Positions 24,295-33,631 of a stretch of 64,000 nt of DNA are shown piece after piece. Origin of the DNA: UBA493 sp035655435 (GTDB taxonomy: Archaea; Iainarchaeota; Iainarchaeia; Iainarchaeales; Iainarchaeaceae); assembly GCA_035655435.1 (NCBI GenBank), contig DASRUN010000023.1, positions 38,338-102,337 on the forward strand. The letters run 5' to 3'. Position numbers and translations under genes: made by a program. The first letter of the stretch is position 1; the number at the start of each line of letters is the position of its first letter. Below the pieces are notes generated by a model. That model ran no database searches and had not been told where the DNA came from. It worked only from the letters and a program-made list of their open reading frames with translations.

Positions 24295-27200
24295 TTACGT
24301 CGGTTTCACAAACCCGTGTTTCGGATGATAAACATCTCCGGATTTTTGGAGTTTTGAAATCAGGTCTCTGACTTTGTCGACGTCCAAACCTTGCGTTTTC
24401 GCTTCCGCTATTACTTCTTCCATTGGAACCATGTCAAGTTCCTGCGCTTTCTCTTTTATTATCGCCAAAATTTTCTTTAAATTAGAGAGTTGTGTGTGCG
24501 TTTGCCCCGATGTTATAATGTCAATGTCTATTTTTCCGGTTTCAGGGTCCGTAACCATGTCCTCCAAAGAAGTTCTGACCAATCTTATTGCTCTTTCAAC
24601 ATCCTGTATTGCAATGTCATTGCTCAATCTTACTCTTGCGCTTGCTTCCGATAATCTGATCAATCCTTCAAGCTGCCTGTGTGTTGCGGCATAAGCTCCT
24701 TCTTTTCTTCCTTGATCACGCAATTGTACGTAAAAATCAGAAATTTTTTGCATTCCTTCTGTTGTTAATATTGGGAAAATGTTTTGGCGTGCATAGGAAA
24801 TATATTTTTTCAATAAATCTCCGGTTATTTTTGGGGTGATGAGTTCCGTCATTTCTTCAAGTTCCATGTCTTTTTTTGCTATCCCTCTTTTTTTTCTTTG
24901 TAACATCATTTCTCCTGCTTTGTGGCTTTTCAAAATGTGCCCTGCTATTTCAATGTCCTTTGTTCTATCGAGAACATCTTTGATCATGAAAAATAAATCA
25001 AACCTGCTGATGAGTGTTGGGGGAAGGTTTATTTGTTCAATAAAAGGTTGATAAGGATCGAAGCGGGAATATTTTGGATTTGCCGCCGCCAACACGGATG
25101 TTTCTGTTTTAAATTTTGTAACAATTCCCGCTTTTGCAACGCTGATCTGTTGCTGTTCAAGTGCTTCGTGCATTGCACTTCTATCTTCCGGATCCATTTT
25201 GTCGAATTCATCCACCATTGCCATTCCGCCGGAAGCAAGTACAAGCGCTCCTGCTTTGAGTGTCCATCCCCCTTCTCCAAATTCGTCTTTTACCGCGGTT
25301 GCCGAAATTCCTGCTCCTGTTGTGGTTTTTCCCGCAACGTAAATTGATTTTGGTGCAATTGCGTCTGTTGCCCTAAGGATTGCGGAGTTGTGTGATATTA
25401 TTCCGTTTGAAATGAAATTATGGAATTTATCAACCTCTATGTCGTAAATCCATTCTTCATTCGGAATTTTTTCTATCTTTTGTATCTTATCCCAAAAAAT
25501 GTCGGAAAATGCCTGTTTGTAAATATTCAATATGTTTTCCTGTGTTTTTAGATCATACGTGTTCAGCTCTTCAAGTTTTTCCAACAAATGGATTGCAATT
25601 TTTTGGAGGGTTTCTCTGCTAGGGTTTCTGTCTCCTCGCTCAAAATGCTGGTACGTTGTTCTCGGAATTCCCATTTCGAATTGTGTGAGATTGAGGGATT
25701 GCCTTGCTTCTTTGAGTTCTTCTGAAATATTCGGTATTACATCCACGTTCGTGTTTTCTTTTTTTTCATTCAAAACAAATGATCTTACCGCTTCCTGTTT
25801 TCTTTTTGTTACAAATCCTATTTCGTTCGCAAATTTTTTGGCAAATTTCCCCGTTATTCTTATTCGCCTGTATTTTCTTCTTATTTTTTTTTCGGTATTT
25901 GAGGCGAAGTTGGTTACTTCCTTGTTTGAACTCACTATTCCGAATTCAAGAAGCATTTGTTGGATGGAGTTTGCCAATTTTGGGCTCGCGCTGGAAAATT
26001 CAATGCATCGCATGTCGCTCCTGACATGCCCTTCTCCCTCAATGTATCCTTTTAGGAAATTTCTTTTTACATCAAGCGGACTTTTGAGTATTTTCTCAGG
26101 AACCGCTTTTTCGGAGGACTTTTCCAATAATGCGGGAGCATTTTTTTTCAATAAATCTCCGAGTTCCACGCCGCTGATTCTTATTTCAAATGAATCGCTT
26201 GTTTCAACTTTGTGCGGTTTTATTCCGAACATTTCCTTTGAAAGCTTTGTGAAATCTTCCAGAACTTCATCATCTGAATTTGTAAATCTTAACTCCATTG
26301 TCGAATCTGATTGCCTTGAGTAACCTTCCGCGCAATAATATCCCATTAACCTCGCGATTTCATCATTAATATATTTAGGAACGGCAATGTGAATTGCGTT
26401 TGTTTTTCCGCGTATAGGGGGTGTTAATTCCTGAAATTTTTGTTTTAATTCCAACTTTCTTGGAGTTGCAATGTAATCGTTTGTGTCAAGGTATTGTGTT
26501 TTTACTGCCTTTATTTTTCCGTGATAAGGGATGAAAAAAGGATGTGTGTGAGTGACTTTTATTTCTTTTCCGGATTTGGTTGTGATTTTGAACATTTCAA
26601 TAGGTTTTCTTTTGAATGCCCTTAGGATTTTTCCCTGAATTATTTTTCCGTTCCCATCCATTATTGGTATGTTTCCTTTCGCATCGGAATAAACGCCATC
26701 GTCAAGTTTTGAGTTCGGATTTTGTTTTAGGAATTTTTCCACAAGATCCTCCGCCTTTACGGTTGTTCCATCATCCGTTAGTATTTGCGTGCTTCCGGAA
26801 ACGCACTTTGCCATTCCCGGATCTCCAACTAATAGAACATGAATGTTTCCCCTGATCATTTGATCATTCGGAAGCGTTTTTCTTACTCCGCCAAATAATT
26901 GGAGTGCGATTGATTCCTTTACTATTTCATGCCCGTAAATGTGGGGCGCGATGCTTTGAATTAAAAGATCATAAACTTCGTCGCGCGCGGCAAGTTTTTT
27001 TATTTCCTCTTCCTCGTCTTTTGAGATTTCAACTTCCTCAAATTCTTTTGCGGTTTCATCCAAATGCACGGCTTCCAAATAGCGTCCGTAAACTATTTTT
27101 TTTTCTTTTGGCGGCACCAATCGCAAAATTCCGGTAATTCTTGTTCTATCTCCGGGCGCAACTTTATTCACCAAATCATCGCTCACATAAATGTCAAGGT

Positions 27201-27810
27201 TTGTTGCCTGTTCGCTTCCTTTCAAAAGTTCCAATGGTTCCTGTATTTGTATTTTTTGATAGTCAACAAATTCCGAGCTTTCTTCTTCCAAATTAAATGT
27301 TCGGTTTTTGCATTCCGCGCACATTGACGGTGTTCGCGGCTGGTTTTTTGTTTGCGGAACTTTGTATGATGCGTCGCATTTTGCGCAAATCCAGTTTGCA
27401 AATTTTAGTTTTGGGAGAACTTCCGTAACCTGTCTTATTAATCCTTCAACTGAAATGAGTTTGTTGATGTGCGAGGAGCTTATATCTCGCAAAATAGGTT
27501 GTCTTTCTTCGGGCAAATTAAAAATTCTGATGTACGGACTGAACTCATCAACTTCGAGAATTGGAACTTCTACATTTTTGATTGCCTGCGCTGCCGCGGC
27601 CATGCAAATATCGGGATTTTCCAGTATTTCATCCGCCAAATCAACATCATAGTGTTCTATTTCTTTGAAATCGACAAAAAGGCTTTTTTTTGCGGGATAA
27701 TCATTCACAAGCTTTTCAATTTCTTTGATGAAGCGGTCTTTGAAAAACGCCTCAAATTTTTCCACAAAAGGGTTATCTTCCCTTGATCCAAGCGCTTCCT
27801 GTGTGTACAT
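24295..27810 (-). CDS. mcm: MCM replicative helicase, with intein
   Basis: Hexameric 3'-5' helicase of the replication fork. The 1171-residue precursor would splice to 698 residues, normal for archaeal MCM. The N-extein (1-335) has the N-terminal domain with a zinc motif CAKC...CAEC (~142-167) and ends in Walker A LLVGDPGMAK. The C-extein (809-1171) starts at the next Walker A residue, Ser, and holds Walker B MVDEFDKM, the sensor AAANPKYSRFD, the arginine finger ISRFD and a C-terminal winged helix. The intein splits Walker A, so only spliced protein can bind ATP. Confidence 0.96.
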   Translation of the reverse strand: MYTQEALGSREDNPFVEKFEAFFKDRFIKEIEKLVNDYPAKKSLFVDFKEIEHYDVDLADEILENPDICMAAAAQAIKNVEVPILEVDEFSPYIRIFNLPEERQPILRDISSSHINKLISVEGLIRQVTEVLPKLKFANWICAKCDASYKVPQTKNQPRTPSMCAECKNRTFNLEEESSEFVDYQKIQIQEPLELLKGSEQATNLDIYVSDDLVNKVAPGDRTRITGILRLVPPKEKKIVYGRYLEAVHLDETAKEFEEVEISKDEEEEIKKLAARDEVYDLLIQSIAPHIYGHEIVKESIALQLFGGVRKTLPNDQMIRGNIHVLLVGDPGMAKCVSGSTQILTDDGTTVKAEDLVEKFLKQNPNSKLDDGVYSDAKGNIPIMDGNGKIIQGKILRAFKRKPIEMFKITTKSGKEIKVTHTHPFFIPYHGKIKAVKTQYLDTNDYIATPRKLELKQKFQELTPPIRGKTNAIHIAVPKYINDEIARLMGYYCAEGYSRQSDSTMELRFTNSDDEVLEDFTKLSKEMFGIKPHKVETSDSFEIRISGVELGDLLKKNAPALLEKSSEKAVPEKILKSPLDVKRNFLKGYIEGEGHVRSDMRCIEFSSASPKLANSIQQMLLEFGIVSSNKEVTNFASNTEKKIRRKYRRIRITGKFAKKFANEIGFVTKRKQEAVRSFVLNEKKENTNVDVIPNISEELKEARQSLNLTQFEMGIPRTTYQHFERGDRNPSRETLQKIAIHLLEKLEELNTYDLKTQENILNIYKQAFSDIFWDKIQKIEKIPNEEWIYDIEVDKFHNFISNGIISHNSAILRATDAIAPKSIYVAGKTTTGAGISATAVKDEFGEGGWTLKAGALVLASGGMAMVDEFDKMDPEDRSAMHEALEQQQISVAKAGIVTKFKTETSVLAAANPKYSRFDPYQPFIEQINLPPTLISRFDLFFMIKDVLDRTKDIEIAGHILKSHKAGEMMLQRKKRGIAKKDMELEEMTELITPKITGDLLKKYISYARQNIFPILTTEGMQKISDFYVQLRDQGRKEGAYAATHRQLEGLIRLSEASARVRLSNDIAIQDVERAIRLVRTSLEDMVTDPETGKIDIDIITSGQTHTQLSNLKKILAIIKEKAQELDMVPMEEVIAEAKTQGLDVDKVRDLISKLQKSGDVYHPKHGFVKPT
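25387..26805 (-). mobile_element. Intein in mcm with LAGLIDADG endonuclease and HTH
   Basis: Residues 336-808 of the MCM precursor (473 residues), at the Walker A site known from other archaeal MCM/Cdc21 inteins. It starts with Cys (CVSGSTQILTDDG), ends with GIISHN and is followed by Ser. Block B is VTHTHPFFIP. LAGLIDADG helices are LMGYYCAEG and FLKGYIEGEG. Between the endonuclease and the C-terminal splicing block lies an extra segment, LTQFEMGIPRTTYQHFERG, which reads as a Cro/XRE-type helix-turn-helix. Confidence 0.94.
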
Positions 27811-27849
27811 TCCGGTTCACTAAAAATTGGTGTTTTTTTGGTATTTAAA

Positions 27850-27950
27850 CAGTCGTAGACCCCTCTATGCCGGTGCGCGGCGGATAGGTCCGCCGTCAGA
27901 CCTGTGCGACCTGCGGCCCCACAAGCTTCGCTTTGGCTTTTGCCCGACTG
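27850..27950. ncRNA. Structured GC-rich element upstream of mcm
   Basis: A GC-rich 101-nt block in an AT-rich 335-base gap between mcm and a small plus-strand gene. Outer ends CAGTCG (27850-27855) and CGACTG (27945-27950) pair. Inside is a perfect 7-bp hairpin CGGCGGA-TAGG-TCCGCCG (27878-27895) and AAGC-TTCG-CTT-like sequence near 27925. A TTTAAA lies directly before it. It may be a small RNA or a leader of mcm on the minus strand; no known RNA family fits. The rest of the gap (27951-28145) shows nothing clear. Confidence 0.4.
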
Positions 27951-28145
27951 CCTTTTTGCGTACTGAGAATTTGCGTTTGGGAAATTACTTTCTTATTCAA
28001 ATAAGGGTAAATAATTCTTAACCAGTTGGGTTACGGAATCGGAATTTCTATTCGCGGGTTTATTCGGAAACCGAATTTTTGTTATGTATTGTGTGCAGAT
28101 AGGCATCCACAAATTGTAAATATGTGTACGCCGTACATATAGTAT

Positions 28146-28295
28146 ATGAGCAACCGTAATATTGTCAAGTGGCAGAACAAGGGAATAATGCGCTTTTTCG
28201 GCGTCATGAAGGATTCAGATTGGAGTGCCAGGGAAAGAAGAATGGGTGCTTTCAGGAAATCTTTTGAGGAGAGGCTAAAGGCGATTGGTTACTGA
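28146..28295 (+). CDS. Small basic protein, 49 residues
   Basis: Starts at ATG 28146 and ends with TGA at 28293. The sequence (MSNRNIVKWQ ... ERLKAIGY) is basic with several Arg/Lys and aromatic residues and should be helical. A TATA-like TATAGTATAT lies just upstream, so the message may be leaderless. No family recognised. Codon use matches the neighbours. Confidence 0.55.
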   Translation: MSNRNIVKWQNKGIMRFFGVMKDSDWSARERRMGAFRKSFEERLKAIGY

Positions 28296-28393
28296 AAATT
28301 GTCTGCTAAATGGTTATTTTTTGAATTTCAGTTCTGTTTAAATAAAAATTCTGGTTTGTAATAATAGTTCCTTATCTTGGAGGTGAAGCGGCT

Positions 28394-30551
28394 ATGAGCA
28401 AAAAGTTCTATATTACAACAGCGATTGATTATCCAAATTCTAAGCCCCATCTTCGGCCATGCTTACGAAAAAACCGTTGCTGATTGCATTGCGCGTTGGC
28501 ATCGCCTGAAAGGCGAAGATGTTTTTTTTCTCACAGGAACAGATGAGCACGGAAAAAAAATCCAACAAGCGGCGGAAAAAAGTGGGAAGACACCCAAAGA
28601 GTTTGTTGATCAGCAAGTAATTGCATTCAAGAAGATGTGTGAAAAGTGGAATATTTCATATGACAATTTTATCAGGACAACCGATCCTAAGCACGAAAAA
28701 ATATGTCAAAAATTGTTTCAAAAATCATTTGATAAAGGCGATATTTATCTTGGCAAGTATGAGGGTTTGTATTGTATTGGATGCGAAGCATACTACCTTG
28801 AAAAAGATCTGCAAAATGGTTTATGCCCAATACATAAAACAAAACCTGAAAAAATCAAGGAAGAATCCTATTTTTTCAAAATGAGTAAATATCAAAAACA
28901 ATGGCTGGATTTTATTGAAAAAAATCCGGAGTTCATTTATCCTGTAAGAAGGAGACAGGAAATTATCAACCGAGTGAAAGAAGGCATTAATGATTTGAGC
29001 GTGTCAAGGACAAGCTTTAGTTGGGGAATTCCTTTGCCGAATAATCCAAAACATGTGTTGTTCGTGTGGTACGACGCACTAATTAACTATCTCAGCGGAA
29101 TAGATTATCCTTCTAAAAAATTTGAAAAGTATTGGCCTGCGGATATTCATGTTGTGGGCAAAGACATTTTATGGTTTCACAGTTTCGTGTTTGTCACAAT
29201 GCTTTTCTCAATGGGAATTGAGCCGCCGAAAAAGGTTTTTGTTCACGGCTTCATCAACACTTCTTCCGGCGAAAAAATGTCAAAAAGCTTGGGAACTGTA
29301 ATTGATCCTTTGGAAATTTCCGAAAAGTATGGTTTGGAAACTGTTAGATATTATTTATTGCGCGACGTTCCTATGGGAGAGGATGGAAATTTTTCCGAAG
29401 AAGCAATGGTTGAGCGTTATAACAAAGAACTTGCAAACGATCTTGGAAATCTTGTACAAAGAACCCTTTCTCTTGCCGAAAAAAAATTGAACAATAAAAT
29501 TCCTAACGCTAAAACCGATCCAGTGCTTCAAAAAGAATTGCATTTGAAAAAAATCGAAGACCACATGGAAAAGCTTGAGATTCATAGTGCTTTGAGCGAG
29601 ATTTTTTCTTTTGTTGGCGCGTGCAACCGTTTTGTGAATGAGAAAGAACCTTGGAAGCAATCAGGAAAGGATTTGGAAACAACTTTGTATTCACTCCTTG
29701 ATTCTATTAGAGTGATTTCAATTCTCCTTGCTCCGTTTTTGCCTGAAACAAGTGAAAGAATTTCAAAACAATTGAATGTAAAATTAGGAAATTTTTCCGA
29801 TGCAAAATTCAATCTCCTAAAAGTCGGAACCAAGTTAGGGATAAAGGAAATTTTGTTCGAAAAGCTTGAATTTAAGGAAGAAAAGAAATCCGCGCGTGAA
29901 ATAAAAGTTTCCATAGATCCGAAATTATCAAAATTAGGTTTCAAATTGAGTTGTGCGATTATTGAAGGAGTTTCAGTAAAAAAAAAGCACGAGGGTTTGG
30001 AGCGGTTGAAAAAGGATTTTGTAAAAAGCGCTTCTTTGGATTCGAAGGAAACTTCCAAAGTCATTCAGGGTTATCTTGATTTGTATAAGGATACAAATGT
30101 TCCGCAGGAATATCATGCGGTACAGAACTTAATTGATTTGGCAAAGAAATCCGGGAACATTCCGCAAATAAACACGGTTGTTGATTCATATAATTTGGTT
30201 TCCCTCAAAAAGGGTTTGATTGTTGGGGCGCATGATATTGAAAAAATTTCCGGAAACATTAAAGTAAAATTCGCGGAGGGAAATGAATTGTATATTCCTC
30301 TCGGAAAAACAGATCCGATGAAAATAAAGAAAGGTGAATATGTTTTTGTTGATGATAAAGTTGTTTTGTGCCGTTTGGATGTGAAGCAAGGAGAACACAC
30401 TAAAGTTGATAATTCAACTAAGAATGTTTTTTTGTACGTTCAGGGGAACAAGAACACTCCGCAGAAATATGTTGATGATGCAATGAAAGAGATTTTGGAT
30501 TTGATTGAAAAGTATTGTAATGGAACGGGAAAAATAATTGTGGTAAATTAG
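28394..30551 (+). pseudogene. metG: Methionyl-tRNA synthetase with B3/4 domain, +1 frameshift in HIGH motif
   Basis: Charges tRNA-Met. Translation starts at ATG 28394 behind a strong GGAGGTGA site and reads FYITTAIDYPNSKPHL; the frame then shifts at CTT-CGG-C (28450-28456) and continues as GHAYEKTVADC, so one extra base splits the HIGH signature (HLGH). In the second frame the protein is complete: zinc-type knuckle CIGCEAYY...CPIH, GEKMSKSLGT (KMSKS), anticodon domain to ~500, then a C-terminal ~180-residue B3/4-like domain (VDSYNLVSLKKGLIVGAHD) as in PheRS-beta. The frameshift may be a sequencing error, a real lesion or programmed. Confidence 0.88.
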
Positions 30552-30557
30552 CCAAAA

Positions 30558-30989
30558 TCAATTTTCCCTGATTTTTTCAAAGTGTTTTGCTAGTTCTTCC
30601 GCCTGTTCTTTAAGTTCTTTTTTGCTGGTTTTTTTTATTCTATCAATTTGTTTGGCTAAAGTCACTTGTGGGATGTAGTGCCCTTCGAGCTTTTCGGCTT
30701 CTGCAAGTATTTTTAAATTAGATTCCATAATTTTTCTTCTAACCTGAACCATTAGTAGCCGAAGCTCCATTCTTTTCGAATATTTTGTTGCGGATCCAAG
30801 TTTTGCTTTCAGTGAAGCCAGGGCAATTTTTAGTTCTCGTATTCTTCCGGATTCTGTTCCATATACTCGTACAAGATTTTCAGCCTTGCGATGCGGGAGT
30901 GCGGTGTGTTTTTCTTCGAAACCACCTTTTCCTTTTTGATGCATTATAAAATTATTTTTCCTATGTTTAACTATTTTGCTATAAAGCAT
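30558..30989 (-). CDS. Unknown helical protein
   Basis: Up to 143 residues; the start MHQKGKGGFEE at 30944 looks better than the upstream ATG because the first 15 residues are unlike the rest. The protein is helical and basic with coiled-coil-like stretches (IRELKIALASLKAKLG and KQIDRIKKTSKKELKEQAEE). It converges with the MetRS gene, 6 bases apart. Function unknown. Confidence 0.6.
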   Translation of the reverse strand: MLYSKIVKHRKNNFIMHQKGKGGFEEKHTALPHRKAENLVRVYGTESGRIRELKIALASLKAKLGSATKYSKRMELRLLMVQVRRKIMESNLKILAEAEKLEGHYIPQVTLAKQIDRIKKTSKKELKEQAEELAKHFEKIREN

Positions 30990-31102
30990 TTCTTTTGGAA
31001 TTAGTTTTTAAGACAGATTTTCATTGCCTTTGGATTTTCAATGTAATCTGAGCGATGGTTTTCCAAAACTTATAAATACTCGGAATGCGTTTTATTGTTA
31101 TG

Positions 31103-31477
31103 GCTAGGAAAGCGGCTTTGAGAGGAAAATGGAAACCCGGTTCTCCTGAGAGAAGGCAAGACAGGGAAACCCAAGTTTCTTTTAGGCGTAATCCAGTTAT
31201 TGGATGGGAATATCATAGTTCAATAGCCCCCGCAGCTCAACGATCAGGCAAAGCAGGTATGATTCTCGGAACTAATCCGAAAGACTATAAACGCGGTTTT
31301 TTAGCACCTCAAGGCCGAGGTCCCAATGATCAGAAATCTCCAATGCTTAAATTGTTAACAGGGAAAACCCGGGTTCCTGTTATAGGTCAAGCTTTTGGTG
31401 TACCTGTTTTCAAGGGCAGGCGTGCTGAAGAAAGAATCGGCAAACCTAAAGCACCAACAAAGAAAAAAAAGAAGTAA
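31103..31477 (+). CDS. Unknown basic protein
   Basis: About 124 residues starting MARKAALRGKWKPG; an in-frame ATG six codons upstream (31085) is less likely. It is rich in Arg, Lys, Gly and Pro over its whole length and ends KAPTKKKKK, a composition seen in ribosome-associated or RNA-binding proteins. No known ribosomal protein motif found. Confidence 0.6.
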   Translation, partial: ARKAALRGKWKPGSPERRQDRETQVSFRRNPVIGWEYHSSIAPAAQRSGKAGMILGTNPKDYKRGFLAPQGRGPNDQKSPMLKLLTGKTRVPVIGQAFGVPVFKGRRAEERIGKPKAPTKKKKK

Positions 31478-31542
31478 TTCCTTACTTAATTTTGCATAAA
31501 ATCTATTTTGTAGTTTATTTTAAAAAATTTGAATTAATTTTT

Positions 31543-31947
31543 TTAGTTCGACCCTTTCTTTCTAACGACTTTCAAATTGTCGCCCCAGCGGATGTATTCT
31601 ACTTCATCCCCCCCTGTTAGGCCGGCAATGTCTTTTGGTTTTTCAGCATCCCATGTTTGATAAGTTTCAAGATCCATTATTTGTATCTGCGCGCCCATGA
31701 TGGCTACGACTTGTGCGTTTCCTTTGAGAACAATCGGAACATCAACGCTTGCATCTGTTGGCTTCATGAGGTTTTTTTTCGTTTCTTTGAAAAGCCCCAT
31801 TGCCGTAACTCTAACTTTGGCCGCTCCGTGTTTTCCCGGTTTTGATTTTTCAACGCTTTTCACGTGGCATGCTTCATCTTCTATGATTACATAGGATCCG
31901 ACTTTGAGCTGTCCTGCATCCGTGAATTTTTTGTCTCCGCCTGCCAT
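31543..31947 (-). CDS. eif5a: Translation factor aIF5A
   Basis: Helps peptide-bond formation at stalled or proline-rich sites. The 134-residue protein has the N-terminal SH3-like domain with the loop SKPGKHGAAK that holds the lysine modified to (deoxy)hypusine, followed by an OB domain (VPIVLKGNAQVVAIMGAQIQIM). The length matches archaeal members. Starts ATG at 31947 and is transcribed alone, diverging from the secreted-protein gene. Confidence 0.96.
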   Translation of the reverse strand: MAGGDKKFTDAGQLKVGSYVIIEDEACHVKSVEKSKPGKHGAAKVRVTAMGLFKETKKNLMKPTDASVDVPIVLKGNAQVVAIMGAQIQIMDLETYQTWDAEKPKDIAGLTGGDEVEYIRWGDNLKVVRKKGSN

Positions 31948-32069
31948 TTTATCACTTAAAGACTAAAATTTGGTTCAATTTAAATATCTTACTAAAGTTT
32001 TTGCCACAATAATGTATTTATAGAAAGAATATGCAATTAGTACTGAATTTCATTATTCGGGGCTTTTGG

Positions 32070-32531
32070 ATGTACAGGACTTTTGCAGTAGTTTTTTTGC
32101 TTTTTTTGTCAATCCCATTTTTGTATGCGCCCGACACAGCAAGCGTAAAAATTGTTTTTACACAAGATTCTTTTGTAAAACCAAGTCCAATACCTTTTTC
32201 AGTGGAAACAACAGGTTCAGGGACTCTAGTAGTTGAGGGTTTTAATGTAATTAATGGGGCGGTAGTTTTGCCAACAACTACTACTGACTTTCGGGGTCCG
32301 AATAATACTTTTAATTTTCCGGTTCCAACAACTTCCCTAAACGAAGGTTCTTACAAATTCAGAGCGATTATTACCGAAACAAATCCGCCGAATTCAGATT
32401 CCATCCAAGGAAACAATTTTGATGAGCAAACAGTCGTTCTTGTTTCCACAACAGTTTCAGTTCCGGAGTTTCCTCCTATACTGCTTATTTTGATTGTTTT
32501 TGGGGTTTTGTTTTTAATAAAAAGAAACTGA
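32070..32531 (+). CDS. Small exported protein with PEF-CTERM-like anchor
   Basis: About 153 residues from ATG 32070 (MYRTFAVVFLLFLSIPFLYA is a signal peptide); an ATG at 32031 would only lengthen the leader. The mature part is Thr/Pro-rich and beta-like. The C-terminus VPEFPPILLILIVFGVLFL followed by IKRN has the Pro-Glu-Phe motif, hydrophobic helix and basic end of PEF-CTERM sorting signals, which archaeosortases process. Likely a cell-surface protein; an archaeosortase gene is not in the window. Confidence 0.72.
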   Translation: MYRTFAVVFLLFLSIPFLYAPDTASVKIVFTQDSFVKPSPIPFSVETTGSGTLVVEGFNVINGAVVLPTTTTDFRGPNNTFNFPVPTTSLNEGSYKFRAIITETNPPNSDSIQGNNFDEQTVVLVSTTVSVPEFPPILLILIVFGVLFLIKRN

Positions 32532-32587
32532 TTTTTTGGATAAAATCAGTTTAATATAGTTATTTGCTTTAATTCTAAAGTGGTTCC

Positions 32588-33082
32588 ATGAATCTTCCGG
32601 TTGGAGAGGTTATTAGTCAGGGGGTTAATTTTAGGGAAATTGATTCCCAAAGGTTGGTGGAGAGTTTTTTTGACAAAAAATTTTCCGGTTATATTGTAAT
32701 GACTCTCCAGGGTTTTAACGGTTTGGAAGAGGGCATTTTGTTGTTCAAAGAAGGTTTTTTGGTTGGTTCCATTTATGAGTATGATTTGCAGGGTTTAACC
32801 GTTTTCGGGGATTCTTCTATTGAACATGTTTTTAATGCTTTTGCGGCTGAATACGTTTCAGCTGATATTGTTTCTTTGAGCAATCAGCAGGTTGACCTTG
32901 TAACCGCATTTAACGACAAGGCAAAATTGCATAAAGTGATTTCAAAGAAGGATATAGGAAGATCGATCCCAAAAGTTTTTTCCCCGCAGCAAGCGGAATT
33001 AGTTTTGAAGGATTTTCTCGGAAAAAAGGATTCGAAAAAGGATATTTTCAAAAAACTCGGTTTAAGCAGTTTAGGTGATTAA
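32588..33082 (+). CDS. DUF2226-like protein
   Basis: A 164-residue protein resembling the archaeal DUF2226 family: MNLPVGEVISQGVNF at the start, FSGYIVMTLQGFNGLEEG and LLFKEGFLVGSIYEYD. It is the first gene of a plus-strand cluster with an unknown protein, a MinD-type ATPase and an Sm protein, each spaced by less than 70 bases. The function of the family is unknown; the neighbours suggest positioning or signalling with MinD. Confidence 0.65.
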   Translation: MNLPVGEVISQGVNFREIDSQRLVESFFDKKFSGYIVMTLQGFNGLEEGILLFKEGFLVGSIYEYDLQGLTVFGDSSIEHVFNAFAAEYVSADIVSLSNQQVDLVTAFNDKAKLHKVISKKDIGRSIPKVFSPQQAELVLKDFLGKKDSKKDIFKKLGLSSLGD

Positions 33083-33083
33083 A

Positions 33084-33566
33084 TTGTTGAATGATGTAAA
33101 AAATTTTTTTAGGGCTGTTGCCGCCAAAGTCCTTGATTTGGATGATACGGTTAAACCGGAACAGCATTTGAAATTGTTCGAGGATTATTTGGACAAATTT
33201 GAGTTTGACACGAACACAAAAGATGTTAGAAAATTTTTGAGTGTTCTCACGAAAAAGCATTTGGTGGATGATATTGTTATTTCCACTATGACCGGAAGCT
33301 CCATTGCTTCTGTAAATGGCAATGCGGTTTCAACCGCGATTTCGGGAGCTGCGTTGTTCAATTATGTTCAAAGCGAGCACCCAAAAAGCGAGTCTGTTTT
33401 GATTAAAAACGGGAGAGGTTGGAGCATTCTTTTTCCGCAGAATGACAAGCTTTTCATTGTCAAGGCGTCTTCCGAGCTTTCCATGATTGAATTAAGGGCG
33501 CTTACAAAGGAGATTAACGGTTTTTTGACTAAATCGGTTCCGGGTTCTATGGGTGTTAAAGGGTAA
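33084..33566 (+). CDS. Unknown protein of the MinD cluster
   Basis: About 160 residues. A GTG at 33075 opens the frame, but AGGTGA at 33073-33078 looks like the ribosome binding site, so TTG at 33084 or 33087 is the more likely start. The alpha/beta C-terminal half (MTGSSIASVNGNAVSTAISGAALF, then a strand pair and SELSMIELRALTKEIN) resembles a Roadblock/longin-type domain, but that is tentative. It follows the DUF2226-like gene directly and precedes minD. Confidence 0.6.
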   Translation: MLNDVKNFFRAVAAKVLDLDDTVKPEQHLKLFEDYLDKFEFDTNTKDVRKFLSVLTKKHLVDDIVISTMTGSSIASVNGNAVSTAISGAALFNYVQSEHPKSESVLIKNGRGWSILFPQNDKLFIVKASSELSMIELRALTKEINGFLTKSVPGSMGVKG

Positions 33567-33631
33567 ATTTTTATTCCTAAAGCAGCTTTCTATTTTAATT
33601 GAAAATTGGTTTTTTTGAAAGGTTTTTTTTT

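Noticed and set aside
25532..26323. A 263-codon plus-strand frame opposite the MCM intein
   Set aside because: The intein on the minus strand is complete with splice and LAGLIDADG motifs.
27850..27950. Considered as SRP RNA or RNase P RNA
   Set aside because: Too short, and the conserved SRP apical motif and RNase P core sequences are absent. The same holds for 2006-2075.
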